A stretch of DNA of 39,433 nucleotides from MGBC131033 sp910585655 (GTDB taxonomy: Bacteria; Bacillota; Clostridia; Lachnospirales; Lachnospiraceae): NCBI GenBank assembly GCA_949502025.1, contig CATBCG010000081.1, forward strand, positions 1 to 39,433, read 5' to 3'. Position numbers and translations under genes: made by a program. Of the stretch, positions 23,530-32,111 are shown piece by piece. Positions within the stretch are counted from its first letter, which is position 1. The number at the start of each line of letters is the position of its first letter. Below the pieces are notes generated by a model. The model was given only the letters and a program-made list of their open reading frames with translations, made no database searches and was not told the origin of the DNA.

Positions 23530-24222
23530 ATGGACGGTATCACTCTTTCTAAGATCGCCCACGAACTACGCACACCCTTAACCCTTATTAACAGCACGCT
23601 CCAGTTAATCGAAGCACAGATTCCTCAAATGAAGGAGCTAACATATTGGATTCAGTTAAACGAAGATTTCCGGGACATGAATGATCTGGTAGACAATCTT
23701 ACCAGTCTTCCGGATACCGTGGAAACCAATGAGGAGCAAAGAGAGGTTAATTTATATCATATGCTGCAAAGTCTCCAGGACAGTTTTTTGCGCAACCCGA
23801 TCGGGCAGGAGGTTTCTCTTTCTCTCTCCTCTACCATCGACGCCAGAGAAATCGCCTCTCACTTTCCCTGCGATCGCGTTCCGGTCAAGCAGGTTTTTAC
23901 CAACCTGATGAAAAACGCATTGGAAGCCACGCTCCATCAGGAACAGCGTACCGTCCAGGTTTCTCTTTCTACCCGCCACGTTCCTTTGTCCAATGGAAAA
24001 GCAACACTGCACTTTCTCCGTGTTGCCATCCATGACAATGGCTCCGGTATCCCACAGGAAATTCTGCCGCACTTATATACACCTTTTGTCTCCGACAAAA
24101 AGAACGGCACTGGTATCGGGCTTTCGATCGTAGAAAATCTGGTTCATCAGCAAGGCGGCTACTTAGAGGTAGAAAGCGGCTCCTCCGGAACCACCTTTTC
24201 AGTTTTTCTTCCTTATAAATAG
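23530..24222 (+). CDS. soluble orphan sensor histidine kinase
   Basis: A 230-residue kinase core with no membrane segment, PAS or other sensor region. The H-box begins almost at the N-terminus (SKIAHELRTPL, H11). The N-box (NLMKNALEA), G1 (DNGSGIP), F-region (YTPFVSDK) and G2 (GTGIGLSIVENLV) are complete, so autophosphorylation is expected. No response regulator is adjacent. In spore-forming Clostridia such orphan kinases can feed Spo0A, which is a possibility here but not shown. Alternatively it senses through a partner protein. Single gene with its own promoter. Confidence 0.85.
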   Translation: MDGITLSKIAHELRTPLTLINSTLQLIEAQIPQMKELTYWIQLNEDFRDMNDLVDNLTSLPDTVETNEEQREVNLYHMLQSLQDSFLRNPIGQEVSLSLSSTIDAREIASHFPCDRVPVKQVFTNLMKNALEATLHQEQRTVQVSLSTRHVPLSNGKATLHFLRVAIHDNGSGIPQEILPHLYTPFVSDKKNGTGIGLSIVENLVHQQGGYLEVESGSSGTTFSVFLPYK

Positions 24223-24241
24223 CAGCCTGTTCGCTATTTTA

Positions 24242-25234
24242 TTAAATCTTATGGAACTGAAACAAAGTATCAAAGGTACGTAGTGTCTTAAAATTACCTT
24301 TTGCAGTCAGATCCCCCGACATAAAAGCCCGTTGAAAGGTCAATCTGCCTGCTATCAGCCCGTTTAGGATTTCCATTCGGGTTCTGGCATAGACATCCAC
24401 ATCTGCCTTTTCGCCATAGTAGCATTTCAGTTCTTCGCCGTCTACCTCCAGGACAAAGGTTTTGCCTGCGTCCTCCATCTCAATCGCATAGGAAGCAGAA
24501 AGACCGGCAATCGGATGAAAATGCGTGCGGAAACTGCGGATATATTCTGCATCGTCCCCTACATTCCCCAACATTTCCCGGAACATCTGGGACAACTCCT
24601 CGATATCCTCCTTCTGCTTCCTGACATACGTATCGTTTGAGACATATTCCGAAAGCTGCTCGCTCTCCTGCGGCGTCAGTGAAATGACATTTCCCGACGC
24701 CAATTCGCTGCGAAGCAGCGCCTCGCTCGACGGAAAACGGGCAATTTTCTGATTTATCGTACGGTAAAGATTTTCTGCTGCCTTTTCTAATAGCTTCGTA
24801 TAACCTCCATTTAGCTCAAAATCTACATGATCCTCGACATAAGCGCATACGCCGTCGCAAAGCGGACCCCCCAATATTTCCCAGGCACGCTTTAGATCGT
24901 ATTCTACCTCCTGTTCGCCAAATGCCGTTGCCGTTACGACAGGCATCATATAGAGCTTCGAGAGCCGTTCCCTGTCCGCATATAGCCAGCAGGCGTCCAG
25001 AAAGCTCTGCATCAGTCCTCCCATGCCAAACCATTCTACCGTTACTGCCAGCACAATCCCATCCGCTTCCTTTAACGTCTTGATCAAAGCAGAAATCCCT
25101 GTCTTTTCTTCAAATAGATTATACCGGCGAACCTCTACCCGAAGCTCCTCTAACACCGAAGTCAGTTTATCACATACGTAAATCGTCGGATCCTCAATCA
25201 ATCCGCGCCCGCCATAATAAATATGAACTTTCAT
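24242..25234 (-). CDS. flavodoxin-fold NAD(P)H-dependent oxidoreductase fused to SCP2 domain
   Basis: A 330-residue two-domain protein. The first ~180 residues look like an FMN-dependent NADPH reductase/flavodoxin-like fold (KVHIYYGGRG at the phosphate-binding end; ADGIVLAVTVEWFGMGGLMQSFLDACW; VVTATAFGEQE). The last ~110 residues match an SCP2 sterol-carrier domain (GKTFVLEVDGEELKCYYGEKADVDV and FQRAFMSGDLTAKGNF). It could bind a hydrophobic ligand and reduce it; no substrate can be named. The second of two adjacent ATGs has GGGAGG at 5 nt. It follows the rhomboid gene by about 20 nt and is probably co-transcribed. Confidence 0.75.
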   Translation of the reverse strand: MKVHIYYGGRGLIEDPTIYVCDKLTSVLEELRVEVRRYNLFEEKTGISALIKTLKEADGIVLAVTVEWFGMGGLMQSFLDACWLYADRERLSKLYMMPVVTATAFGEQEVEYDLKRAWEILGGPLCDGVCAYVEDHVDFELNGGYTKLLEKAAENLYRTINQKIARFPSSEALLRSELASGNVISLTPQESEQLSEYVSNDTYVRKQKEDIEELSQMFREMLGNVGDDAEYIRSFRTHFHPIAGLSASYAIEMEDAGKTFVLEVDGEELKCYYGEKADVDVYARTRMEILNGLIAGRLTFQRAFMSGDLTAKGNFKTLRTFDTLFQFHKI

Positions 25235-25257
25235 CATTACCTCCCTGCCATGCCGCC

Positions 25258-26289
25258 TTATCCACGCCTCTGCCGACGTTTTTTCCTATTGTGTTCTATC
25301 TGGTATAGCAATACCGTAGACAACACTCCTGCCAAAAAACCGCCCAGATGCGCCGCGTTGTCCGTCCCCTGGTTCACAAAGCCGCCATACAGGCTCAGAG
25401 CGACAAACAATACCATCCATTTGCCGTCCATCCCCTCTACCCTGCCTTTGTTTGCAATCACAATCCACGCCAGACTTCCGACAATTCCAAATACGGCACC
25501 GGACGCGCCTGCCGAAACGACAACACGGTTTTGCAACATAGTATACCCCATCGAAGCCAAATCTGCAAGAATTCCCGACAGAAAATAAATGGCAGCAAAT
25601 TTTGCCCTTCCGATCACCTTTTCCAGACGACCTCCTATCAAAAACAGGATCATCATATTGTTGATCAAATGGGAACTGCCAAAATGCAAAAACATAGAAG
25701 TACACATCCGGTAATATTGTCCTTCCTCTAATACTGCGGGCCAATACATGACCCCTGCCGAATATAGTGTCGCAGATAATTCCTGCGGTATCAGCTCCAG
25801 GACACAAAAAAGCACAACATTTATCACAACAAGACTAATCGTAACGATAGGATAGCGTGACAATTCTACAGGATAGACAGGTTCTTCTTTTCTCCTATCC
25901 ATCAGGGCATTTTCTATGGAACGTTCCCAACCTAAAAAGCTGCCGGTCTGGTTTTCATAACGGATGACACGACCAGTCCAGTTCTCTATCAACCAAACTC
26001 TGCCGTCTTTACACCAATCCCGGTACAACGCCGTATCCGCTGCACAAAGAAGCGTCAGCCATACCGGAACCCGTTGATAAAGATGATAAAGCTGCTCTTC
26101 TGTCTCTCTTTTCCAGCGCAGATAATCCTCCTGCTGGATTCCGGACGCTCCCGGCTCCCAAAGCAGAAATACCGCATAAAGCCCTCTGCTATCCCCACGA
26201 AAATAGGCTGTACCTACTCCCTCAAAACCCTTAAACCGCTCGAAGCCTTCCTGCTCCACATATTGTACCAGCCGTTCCCAGACTGCCAT
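25258..26289 (-). CDS. rhomboid family intramembrane serine protease
   Basis: A 343-residue protein. About 150 N-terminal residues are soluble and unrecognised. The rest is a six- or seven-helix rhomboid core with HLINNMMILFLIGGRLE (helix-2 His/Asn), the catalytic serine in GASGAVFGIVG and the catalytic His in NAAHLGGFLAGVL. It cleaves transmembrane substrates within the membrane. A GGAGGGATGAGAAA stretch precedes the ATG. The next gene downstream encodes the flavodoxin-SCP2 protein. Confidence 0.9.
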   Translation of the reverse strand: MAVWERLVQYVEQEGFERFKGFEGVGTAYFRGDSRGLYAVFLLWEPGASGIQQEDYLRWKRETEEQLYHLYQRVPVWLTLLCAADTALYRDWCKDGRVWLIENWTGRVIRYENQTGSFLGWERSIENALMDRRKEEPVYPVELSRYPIVTISLVVINVVLFCVLELIPQELSATLYSAGVMYWPAVLEEGQYYRMCTSMFLHFGSSHLINNMMILFLIGGRLEKVIGRAKFAAIYFLSGILADLASMGYTMLQNRVVVSAGASGAVFGIVGSLAWIVIANKGRVEGMDGKWMVLFVALSLYGGFVNQGTDNAAHLGGFLAGVLSTVLLYQIEHNRKKRRQRRG

Positions 26290-26414
26290 TTTCTCATCCC
26301 TCCTGTCTCCTTCAGTGTAGCATACTTTGTCTGAAATTTCACTAAAATTTGTCCGGATTTCAAAAAGAGCCGGAAAAGTCCGGAATATGGCGGGTATGTA
26401 TGAAATTTTAACCG

Positions 26415-26443
26415 TTGACGCTCTCTGCTTCTAATGATAGGAT
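26415..26443 (+). promoter_or_regulatory. promoter of lipoprotein esterase gene
   Basis: TTGACG, 17-bp spacer, TAGGAT, about 75 bp before the ATG at 26518. A TATACT follows a few bases later, so the exact -10 is uncertain. Confidence 0.45.
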
Positions 26444-26517
26444 ATACTCTGCCATTTGGTTTGGTTTTTGCTTTTAAGGCACAACCACTATATCGAAACA
26501 GAAAGGATGGGCATACC

Positions 26518-27903
26518 ATGAAACGATTTTTCACACTGGCATGTTTGCTGCTTACCTGCTTTTCACTTTGTATGGCAGCAGGCTGTCAAAAGAATACCAA
26601 GCAACAAGAGGCTTCTACAAACGATACAAACACCTCTTCTGATACGGATACCGACAGCTCCGATCAGGAGAATACTCCGTCTGAAAACGATCCTTCCGAA
26701 GATACAGATACTCCGTCCGAGGACAACGCAGATACCAATACACCATCCAATGATCCGGCAGAAAATACAAATAATCCGTCCGATACCAATTCTTCCGAAG
26801 AAGAACCAGAGATTTTTTCTACTTTTACGATAGTCACAGAACCGTTTGACGGCGGACAAGCCGTTACAAAGGTTATCTTAGATCGGAAAGAAGAGGTTAC
26901 TGCCGAAAGCATTGATACTAACGACATCATCGTTATGGCAAACCATTGTAATACAAGACGTTCTATCACGGACGCCTACCCTTCCGATGCAGACGGCAAC
27001 CGGGCAGAATCCGGTCAATATCTGACTCTGGAACTAGAACATACTTACTTAAACGGCTTTTTTAACGGCTCTGCTACGATCGCTTTTGATTCCACTACCT
27101 GGATGAACAAACCGTTAGAGCTGGATTATTCCGTCACAGTCGGCGATCTCTATTTCGCTCAAGGTAATATTGTCAATGTGCTGGAAGATGAATTTTCTTT
27201 TGAATGCTCGGAAAGCGGCTTAAATTACCGTCTCTATTGCCCGGAAGATGAAACGGAGGCGCGCCCGCTTATCATTTGGATTCACGGAATGGGCGAGGGC
27301 GGAAGTGACAACCGAATTCAAATTGTCAGCAACAAAGCATGTAACTTCGCTGCTAAAGAAAATCAAGACTACTTTGGCGGAGCCTATGTGGTCGCACCGC
27401 AATGCCCTGATTTTTGGGCATCGGATTTTAACTTTACCGCTCGTTCCCCTTATGTGGACAAGATGGTTTCCCTCATTGAAGAAGTTATCGCAGCACACAA
27501 CATAGATACCTCTCGTGTCTATATCGGCGGCTGCTCAATGGGCGGATATATGACCTGGCAGACGATTCTTGAAAAGCCGGAACTGTTTGCGGCTGCCTTC
27601 CCAACCTGCGCTGCCTATGCGCCGACCAAGGAAGACGCCCAGAAAATCGCCGACGCCAACCTGCCGGTTTGGGTCATTTACGCAGCAAATGATAAAACGG
27701 TTTCCCCGGATCAATTCACCAGACCTTCCGTCACTGCCCTGCAGGACGCAAACGCTACGGTAAAGGTAACAGAGTTCCCAGAGGTAAAAGAAGACAATAT
27801 CTCCTATGACGGGCATTGGTCCTGGATCTATGTTTACAACAACCATGTCGTAGACGAGGATGGACTCACTTTAATGGAGTGGCTGGCCTCCCAGTCTCGC
27901 TAA
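26518..27903 (+). CDS. lipoprotein esterase (PHB depolymerase/feruloyl-esterase type)
   Basis: A 461-residue surface lipoprotein. A lipobox ends at MAAGC (C23). A long low-complexity Asp/Ser/Thr/Asn linker (about 30-95) follows. An immunoglobulin-like or unrecognised beta region (about 100-230) precedes the esterase domain: oxyanion IWIHGMGEGGSDN, nucleophile elbow GGCSMGGYM, acid in AANDKTVSP and a late His in GHWSW. It is probably anchored outside the membrane and removes ester groups from dietary polysaccharide or polymers. The esterase part is paralogous to the N-terminal half of the fusion at 4957-6507. AGAAAGG precedes the ATG. The 3' end overlaps the convergent DUF1294 gene by 33 bp. 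Confidence 0.82.
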   Translation: MKRFFTLACLLLTCFSLCMAAGCQKNTKQQEASTNDTNTSSDTDTDSSDQENTPSENDPSEDTDTPSEDNADTNTPSNDPAENTNNPSDTNSSEEEPEIFSTFTIVTEPFDGGQAVTKVILDRKEEVTAESIDTNDIIVMANHCNTRRSITDAYPSDADGNRAESGQYLTLELEHTYLNGFFNGSATIAFDSTTWMNKPLELDYSVTVGDLYFAQGNIVNVLEDEFSFECSESGLNYRLYCPEDETEARPLIIWIHGMGEGGSDNRIQIVSNKACNFAAKENQDYFGGAYVVAPQCPDFWASDFNFTARSPYVDKMVSLIEEVIAAHNIDTSRVYIGGCSMGGYMTWQTILEKPELFAAAFPTCAAYAPTKEDAQKIADANLPVWVIYAANDKTVSPDQFTRPSVTALQDANATVKVTEFPEVKEDNISYDGHWSWIYVYNNHVVDEDGLTLMEWLASQSR

Positions 27904-28170
27904 CACATAATAACAAGTAAATATCAGAATACATTGCGCCAAAAAAATCATTGGTATTCCGATAGTAAAGCTACGATGCCTGGTTTTATGGCGAAAGAGG
28001 CTCATTCCGAGCCTGGCCCCAAAACTTCCTCCCACTATCGCTGCCCCAAACAAAACTCTCTCCGGAATTCTGTAGCGATGGTGGGAGGCTTTCCATTTGT
28101 CTATCCCAAACAGGCAGAATGTGATACTATTTATGAAAATCAAATATAAAACCAGATATGCTTCTATCAT
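27871..28170 (-). CDS. DUF1294 small membrane protein
   Basis: A 99-residue protein with about three hydrophobic segments. FGIDKWKA, YRIPERVLFGAAIVGGSFGARLGM and FRHKTRHRSFTIGIP are the DUF1294 hallmarks. Function is unknown. It starts 9 nt after the stop of the alpha/beta hydrolase gene and so forms a two-gene unit with it. Its last codons overlap the convergent esterase gene by 33 bp. Confidence 0.85.
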   Translation of the reverse strand: MIEAYLVLYLIFINSITFCLFGIDKWKASHHRYRIPERVLFGAAIVGGSFGARLGMSLFRHKTRHRSFTIGIPMIFLAQCILIFTCYYVLARLGGQPLH

Positions 28171-28179
28171 GTCATTCTC

Positions 28180-29130
28180 CTATTTCTCTAGCTTTGACAA
28201 AAACTCTTCTACAGCCTTCTCGTACCGCTTTGTATCTACAAAATAACTTTGCGCATGTCCTGCTCCCTCAATCAAAAGAAATTCCTTCTCCTTGCTCGTA
28301 CAAGCTTCAAAGTTCTCTTTTCCCATAGAAGTCGGCACAAAATCATCCCTATCGCCATGGATAAATAAAAACGGCAGTTCTGCCCGTCCGAGAGCCGTTT
28401 TGGCGTCGCAGTCTTCAAAATCATATCCTGCCTTGCGCCTTGTCAGCCTCCTGGTCAACGGCAGCAACGGAAAGGCTGGCAAATGATAAACCGTCTTTAA
28501 TACAAAACGAAACTGATCCATTGCACTGGTATAACCACAATCGGCAATCACGCCCTTCACTTGCCCAGGCAGACGGTCTCCTGCCGTAATCATCACAGTC
28601 GCCGCCCCCATTGAAATCCCGTATAAAACAATCTCTGCCTCCTTGCCAAATCGTTCTATCAGATAATCAATCCATGTCTCACAGTCAAAATGATCCTGCC
28701 ATCCATAGCCAATGTAGTCCCCCTCGCTCTCTCCGTGGGCGCGATCATCTACCAACACCAGATGATAACCCAGCCGATGGAAAAACGGAGCCATCGCTGC
28801 AAATTCACGTTCTCCCCGGTTTCGATAGCCATGTACTGCCAAGATGATCTTTGTAGCCGCTGCCTCTTCGGCAGGAAAAAGAGTCGCCTTTAGCTTTAAT
28901 CCATCGTAAGATCTCACGGTAAGTTGTTCGGTCTTTTGCTCCCTCAGCCATTCTATCGCCGCGCCAATCTGCTGCTCAATCTCCTGGCGCAGTCCCTCCT
29001 CGTTCTCCTTCTTTTTCAAATGCGGAATACGAGAATTTCTAGGAATAGCAACCTCAAAAAACAAACGGGTGCCTCCTGCCAGGAGAGCGGCAAGCCCCGT
29101 CCCTCCCATTAGTACTGTTCGCTTTTTCAT
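28180..29130 (-). CDS. alpha/beta hydrolase with N-terminal membrane anchor
   Basis: A 316-residue serine hydrolase. An N-terminal hydrophobic stretch (VLMGGTGLAALLAGGTRLFF) serves as anchor or uncleaved signal. AVHGYRNRGEREF is the oxyanion region, GISMGAATVM the nucleophile elbow, HGDRDDFVP the acid and GAGHAQSY the histidine. It resembles the YqkD/BAAT-like hydrolase group. The substrate is unknown. An AGAGGTG site precedes the ATG. It has its own promoter and is followed by DUF1294. Confidence 0.85.
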   Translation of the reverse strand: MKKRTVLMGGTGLAALLAGGTRLFFEVAIPRNSRIPHLKKKENEEGLRQEIEQQIGAAIEWLREQKTEQLTVRSYDGLKLKATLFPAEEAAATKIILAVHGYRNRGEREFAAMAPFFHRLGYHLVLVDDRAHGESEGDYIGYGWQDHFDCETWIDYLIERFGKEAEIVLYGISMGAATVMITAGDRLPGQVKGVIADCGYTSAMDQFRFVLKTVYHLPAFPLLPLTRRLTRRKAGYDFEDCDAKTALGRAELPFLFIHGDRDDFVPTSMGKENFEACTSKEKEFLLIEGAGHAQSYFVDTKRYEKAVEEFLSKLEK

Positions 29131-29199
29131 AGTTTCACCTCTACATTAAATTTTATTTCTATTCAGACGACTGCCGATTGTTCTAATCTTGCCATAGTC

Positions 29200-29228
29200 A
29201 TTTTACCATACTCTGATTCATTGTACAA
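29200..29228 (-). promoter_or_regulatory. promoter of alpha/beta hydrolase-DUF1294 unit
   Basis: TTGTAC, 17-bp spacer, TAAAAT on the minus strand, between the end of the Tad operon and the hydrolase gene. Confidence 0.55.
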
Positions 29229-29254
29229 TACAGCCGTCTGCGAAATACCATCCT

Positions 29255-30403
29255 CTACAGCAAAAAGCAAAACTCATATTCCCGGTGAGCAAAGCCTACC
29301 ATATCTCCCTCTTCAATCCTTCTTGCCTCATAAGGCTCTAAACGTTCCCTATTGACAAAGGTCCCGTTTGTACTGCCCAAATCCAGTACCCGAAAGCCAT
29401 CCTCCTCCCGATCTATCCTTGCGTGATATCTGCTTACAAAGGCGTCCTCCACTACTCCGTCCATTTTATGTTCATCCTTTCCGATAAAAAACGGATAAGA
29501 AGTCAGCAGCAGATCGGATTCTCCTCCATTCCTCGCCTTCAGGCAATAGATTCCTCCACCCATCATTCCTCCTGTTAAAAGCGTAGTACCTGCCTCTGCT
29601 TTTACACTACGTTCCTCCTGCAAAAGCCGCGGCTCTCTTTTCTCCATTCTCTCAGGCTTTCCAAATATTGTCGTATATAGTTCTTTTATTTTACCGGATA
29701 TCCCTTCCATTCTTTTGTGTTTACCGGAAGAATCCGCTGAATGCTGCTGCTCCTGTGTCTTGCCGACGAATCTATCTGCTTCCTCCGGATAAATCCTCTT
29801 TACCCGTCTGTCCCACTCTGCCGCCTTATCTTCTGACAGTTCCCCTTCTTCTTTCCCCGCTATCTTTTGATAAGCGCTTCGGACAGCCGCCAAATCCCCT
29901 CCGCCTCCACGGCAGCTTTGATAAACGGCATATAAAAGCTTTACTGCCCTCTGATCTTCATAGTTCAAACGATCCAACAAATACTCCAACAGTTCCTCTC
30001 CGTCCGATACACACTCTTTCAAATCCGTTTCCTCACAACTATAAATCCAATAATAGCTCTGCATATTCCCCGGCGTTACATAAATATACTCCGGGTTTAA
30101 TACCAGTCCTTCAAATGGAAGTAAATATTCCTCCATATTACGGCAAATTCCCTCTACAGACTTGAAAAAACCCGTCAATTCCTCTTCTCCCAAACGATTT
30201 TTTTCTAAGTATTGAGACAGGCGAATCATTCCGCTGATCCGGCAATAGATCCATTCCCATTCATCCATTCTACGCAGTTCTATCGGCAAAAACCCTGCCG
30301 GCTCGTTTTGCTGCAGCATTTTCAGTCGGTAGTCAACCGTCCCCTCGACCGGATAGCGCAGATAATTCACCCCGCATTCTCTGATATACTCCGTTTTTCC
30401 CAT
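29255..30403 (-). CDS. DUF6382/FHA domain protein of the Tad locus
   Basis: A 382-residue cytosolic protein. The first ~170 residues look like DUF6382 (WIYCRISG, YIYVTPG, YWIYSCEE and the LLEYLLDRLNYED block). A Glu/Lys-rich linker follows. The last ~95 residues are an FHA domain with VSRYHARI and LGSTNGTFVN, the phosphothreonine-binding signatures. This pairing is typical of Tad loci in Lachnospiraceae and suggests control by Ser/Thr phosphorylation. It starts 1 nt after the second TadE-like gene and is the last gene of the operon. Confidence 0.85.
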   Translation of the reverse strand: MGKTEYIRECGVNYLRYPVEGTVDYRLKMLQQNEPAGFLPIELRRMDEWEWIYCRISGMIRLSQYLEKNRLGEEELTGFFKSVEGICRNMEEYLLPFEGLVLNPEYIYVTPGNMQSYYWIYSCEETDLKECVSDGEELLEYLLDRLNYEDQRAVKLLYAVYQSCRGGGGDLAAVRSAYQKIAGKEEGELSEDKAAEWDRRVKRIYPEEADRFVGKTQEQQHSADSSGKHKRMEGISGKIKELYTTIFGKPERMEKREPRLLQEERSVKAEAGTTLLTGGMMGGGIYCLKARNGGESDLLLTSYPFFIGKDEHKMDGVVEDAFVSRYHARIDREEDGFRVLDLGSTNGTFVNRERLEPYEARRIEEGDMVGFAHREYEFCFLL

Positions 30404-30404
30404 C

Positions 30405-30812
30405 TTACTTCACCACCTCCTTTACCGCTTCCGTCTTCCGGACAAACTGTTCCGGGCAAACATGATTTATTTGTACGGACACATAGCCGTCCCTTATGGT
30501 TTTTCCAAAAAACAACCGGGCATACGAAGGAATCGGAAAATAGATTTCCTGCCGCCATTCGGATGCTCCTACAGGCTCTATCCCTTCCAGTCTTAGAAAA
30601 AACAGCTTTAGCTCCCCTAATCCCCGCTCCAACACCGCCTTTAGCTCCTCTTTCTCCCATCCTTCTGCCACGGCACGATCCGCAATCCCGTTCATTGTCG
30701 TTTTTACGCATTGGATATCATGTAAATAAAACGCCAGAAACAAAAGAGAAAGCAGGGAAAAAAGGCTGATACACATAACAAAAGCTGCCTCCACCGTATA
30801 CGATCCCCTCAT
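30405..30812 (-). CDS. TadE-like pseudopilin
   Basis: A 135-residue protein with a short basic start and a class III prepilin-like segment (MRGSYTVEAAFVMCISLFSLLSLLFLAFYL): the Glu of TVEAA is the usual +5 residue after peptidase cleavage. The rest is a small soluble domain. It is probably a minor Tad pilus component processed by the neighbouring prepilin peptidase. The ATG overlaps the TGA of that gene (ATGA), with GGAGGTGAGAGG in front. The frame runs open to 30992 but the overlap decides the start. Confidence 0.8.
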   Translation of the reverse strand: MRGSYTVEAAFVMCISLFSLLSLLFLAFYLHDIQCVKTTMNGIADRAVAEGWEKEELKAVLERGLGELKLFFLRLEGIEPVGASEWRQEIYFPIPSYARLFFGKTIRDGYVSVQINHVCPEQFVRKTEAVKEVVK

Positions 30813-31258
30813 CCTCTCACCTCCGCCCACATCTGCAAAAACTCCGGCAGAAAGTACCACAGATATCCACCCAGCAAAAAGGGCAGAAACGGCAGACGAT
30901 CCTTTTTGCCGATTTTTTTCACCAACCATAAAACCCCTACCACCAGACAGCATAAACATAAGCCATATAATAAAATCGTCAGACTCGCCCATATCCCGTA
31001 CAGCAGTCCTAACAATAACACAGCCACTCCGTCCGCCTCTCCGACTGCGCTTTCTTTTTCTCCCAGAACGGAAAGCACCAGCAAAAAAATTCCCGGAAAC
31101 AACCCGAATACCGCCTTTTCAGGCGACAGCATCCCCCCTATTCCTCCTGATACCAGCAAAGCCGCCATCCCAGCTCCCAACCGCCAGGGTCGCAGCTTCT
31201 GACGCTGCATATCCTCCCATGCCCACAACAGCAAAACAACTCCTGTCATAACCTGCAT
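30809..31258 (-). CDS. A24 family prepilin peptidase (TadV/CpaA type)
   Basis: A 149-residue polytopic membrane protease without the N-methylation domain, as usual for TadV/CpaA. The two catalytic aspartates are in WAWEDMQRQKLR (about D15) and GEADGVAVLLLG. About five or six membrane segments are visible. It should cleave the Flp1-like pilin and the two TadE-like proteins. The ATG at 31258 follows GAGGAGG; the longer frame to 31432 overlaps the upstream gene and is not used. About 20 nt separate it from the upstream pseudopilin gene. Confidence 0.78.
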   Translation of the reverse strand: MQVMTGVVLLLWAWEDMQRQKLRPWRLGAGMAALLVSGGIGGMLSPEKAVFGLFPGIFLLVLSVLGEKESAVGEADGVAVLLLGLLYGIWASLTILLYGLCLCCLVVGVLWLVKKIGKKDRLPFLPFLLGGYLWYFLPEFLQMWAEVRG

Positions 31259-31277
31259 CTTTGCTCCCTCCTCTTTT

Positions 31278-32030
31278 TTATCCTCCTCCGCAACGTTTAC
31301 ACGGACGCCGTCCCTCCTGTAAGGCTTCCTCCAAGGTAACAGATCGAACCCGCCGAAGCAGCCCTCTGCAGCCGATTTCTCCATGATAGCGGTTCCCTTC
31401 CTTTGTAATATAAACCCGATCTCCTGCCGCATACACAGCCTTTTTCACACATACCTCGCAGGCATAGTAGATGGCTCCGTTTTCATTTCTCATACTACTT
31501 AACGCCCCATATTCCGCCGGGCTCACAGAAAGCTTCAAATGTGTACAATCTGCTTTTTTGTGATAAACACTCCCTGTTTCCGCTATATAAACCTGTTCTT
31601 CCTCGTTCTCCTCCTTCTCCTCTCCTTCCTTTTCGTAACGACGTCCCAGAAAAGGACGCAGCGCCGCCTGACGCCAAAATTGTTTTTTTATCGTTACAAA
31701 GCCCGCCGGAAACCGCAGCGTCTGTACATCAGCCACCACGATCTGCTCCGGTAGCAGACCGTCTGCCCCGATTGTCTCTGTCAAATAGGCATACTGGGAC
31801 AGGCTCCTGACCTGCTGGTTCAAACGCCTCATGCTTTCTTCCTGTACCTGAAAAAACTGAATCCAGAGCAAAAATGCCATCATCAGTAAAATCATCAAAG
31901 GCAGCGCCAGAGCCGCTTCTACTGTCAGGGAAGCATCAGACTGTCCATATAACAAGTTGTTTCTTTTTGCATAGTCTGTAACTTTCTTTTCGTCAACTGT
32001 GTGTGCTTCGGATTTACACGATATGGACAT
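31278..32030 (-). CDS. TadE-like pseudopilin with duplicated Cys-rich C-terminal motif
   Basis: A 250-residue protein. After a ~33-residue cytosolic leader comes the pilin-like segment ASLTVEAALALPLMILLMMAF. A soluble region and an acidic linker (EKEGEEKEENEEE) lead to two tandem copies of one motif: VYIAETGSVYHKKADC...CEVC and VYITKEGNRYHGEIGC...PCKRC. Each has the pattern VYI-x5-YH-x3/4-C, then about 30 residues, then C-x2-C, so each could bind a metal ion. It probably sits on the cell surface as a pilus-associated protein. AGGAGG lies 10 nt before the ATG. Confidence 0.78.
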   Translation of the reverse strand: MSISCKSEAHTVDEKKVTDYAKRNNLLYGQSDASLTVEAALALPLMILLMMAFLLWIQFFQVQEESMRRLNQQVRSLSQYAYLTETIGADGLLPEQIVVADVQTLRFPAGFVTIKKQFWRQAALRPFLGRRYEKEGEEKEENEEEQVYIAETGSVYHKKADCTHLKLSVSPAEYGALSSMRNENGAIYYACEVCVKKAVYAAGDRVYITKEGNRYHGEIGCRGLLRRVRSVTLEEALQEGRRPCKRCGGG

Positions 32031-32111
32031 AACAGAAGTTCCTCCTTTCTTTTTCTTTTTTTACAACCGATATGGACAGTCTGACACTCCCCCAACCAAC
32101 GACACTCTCTT

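Noticed and set aside
25286..25807. A 173-codon minus-strand frame inside the rhomboid gene
   Set aside because: It is a +1 shadow of the rhomboid core and carries no motif of its own.
26563..26859. Minus-strand frame rich in Gly/Ile/Cys/Arg
   Set aside because: It is the antisense of the low-complexity Asp/Ser/Thr linker of the lipoprotein esterase.
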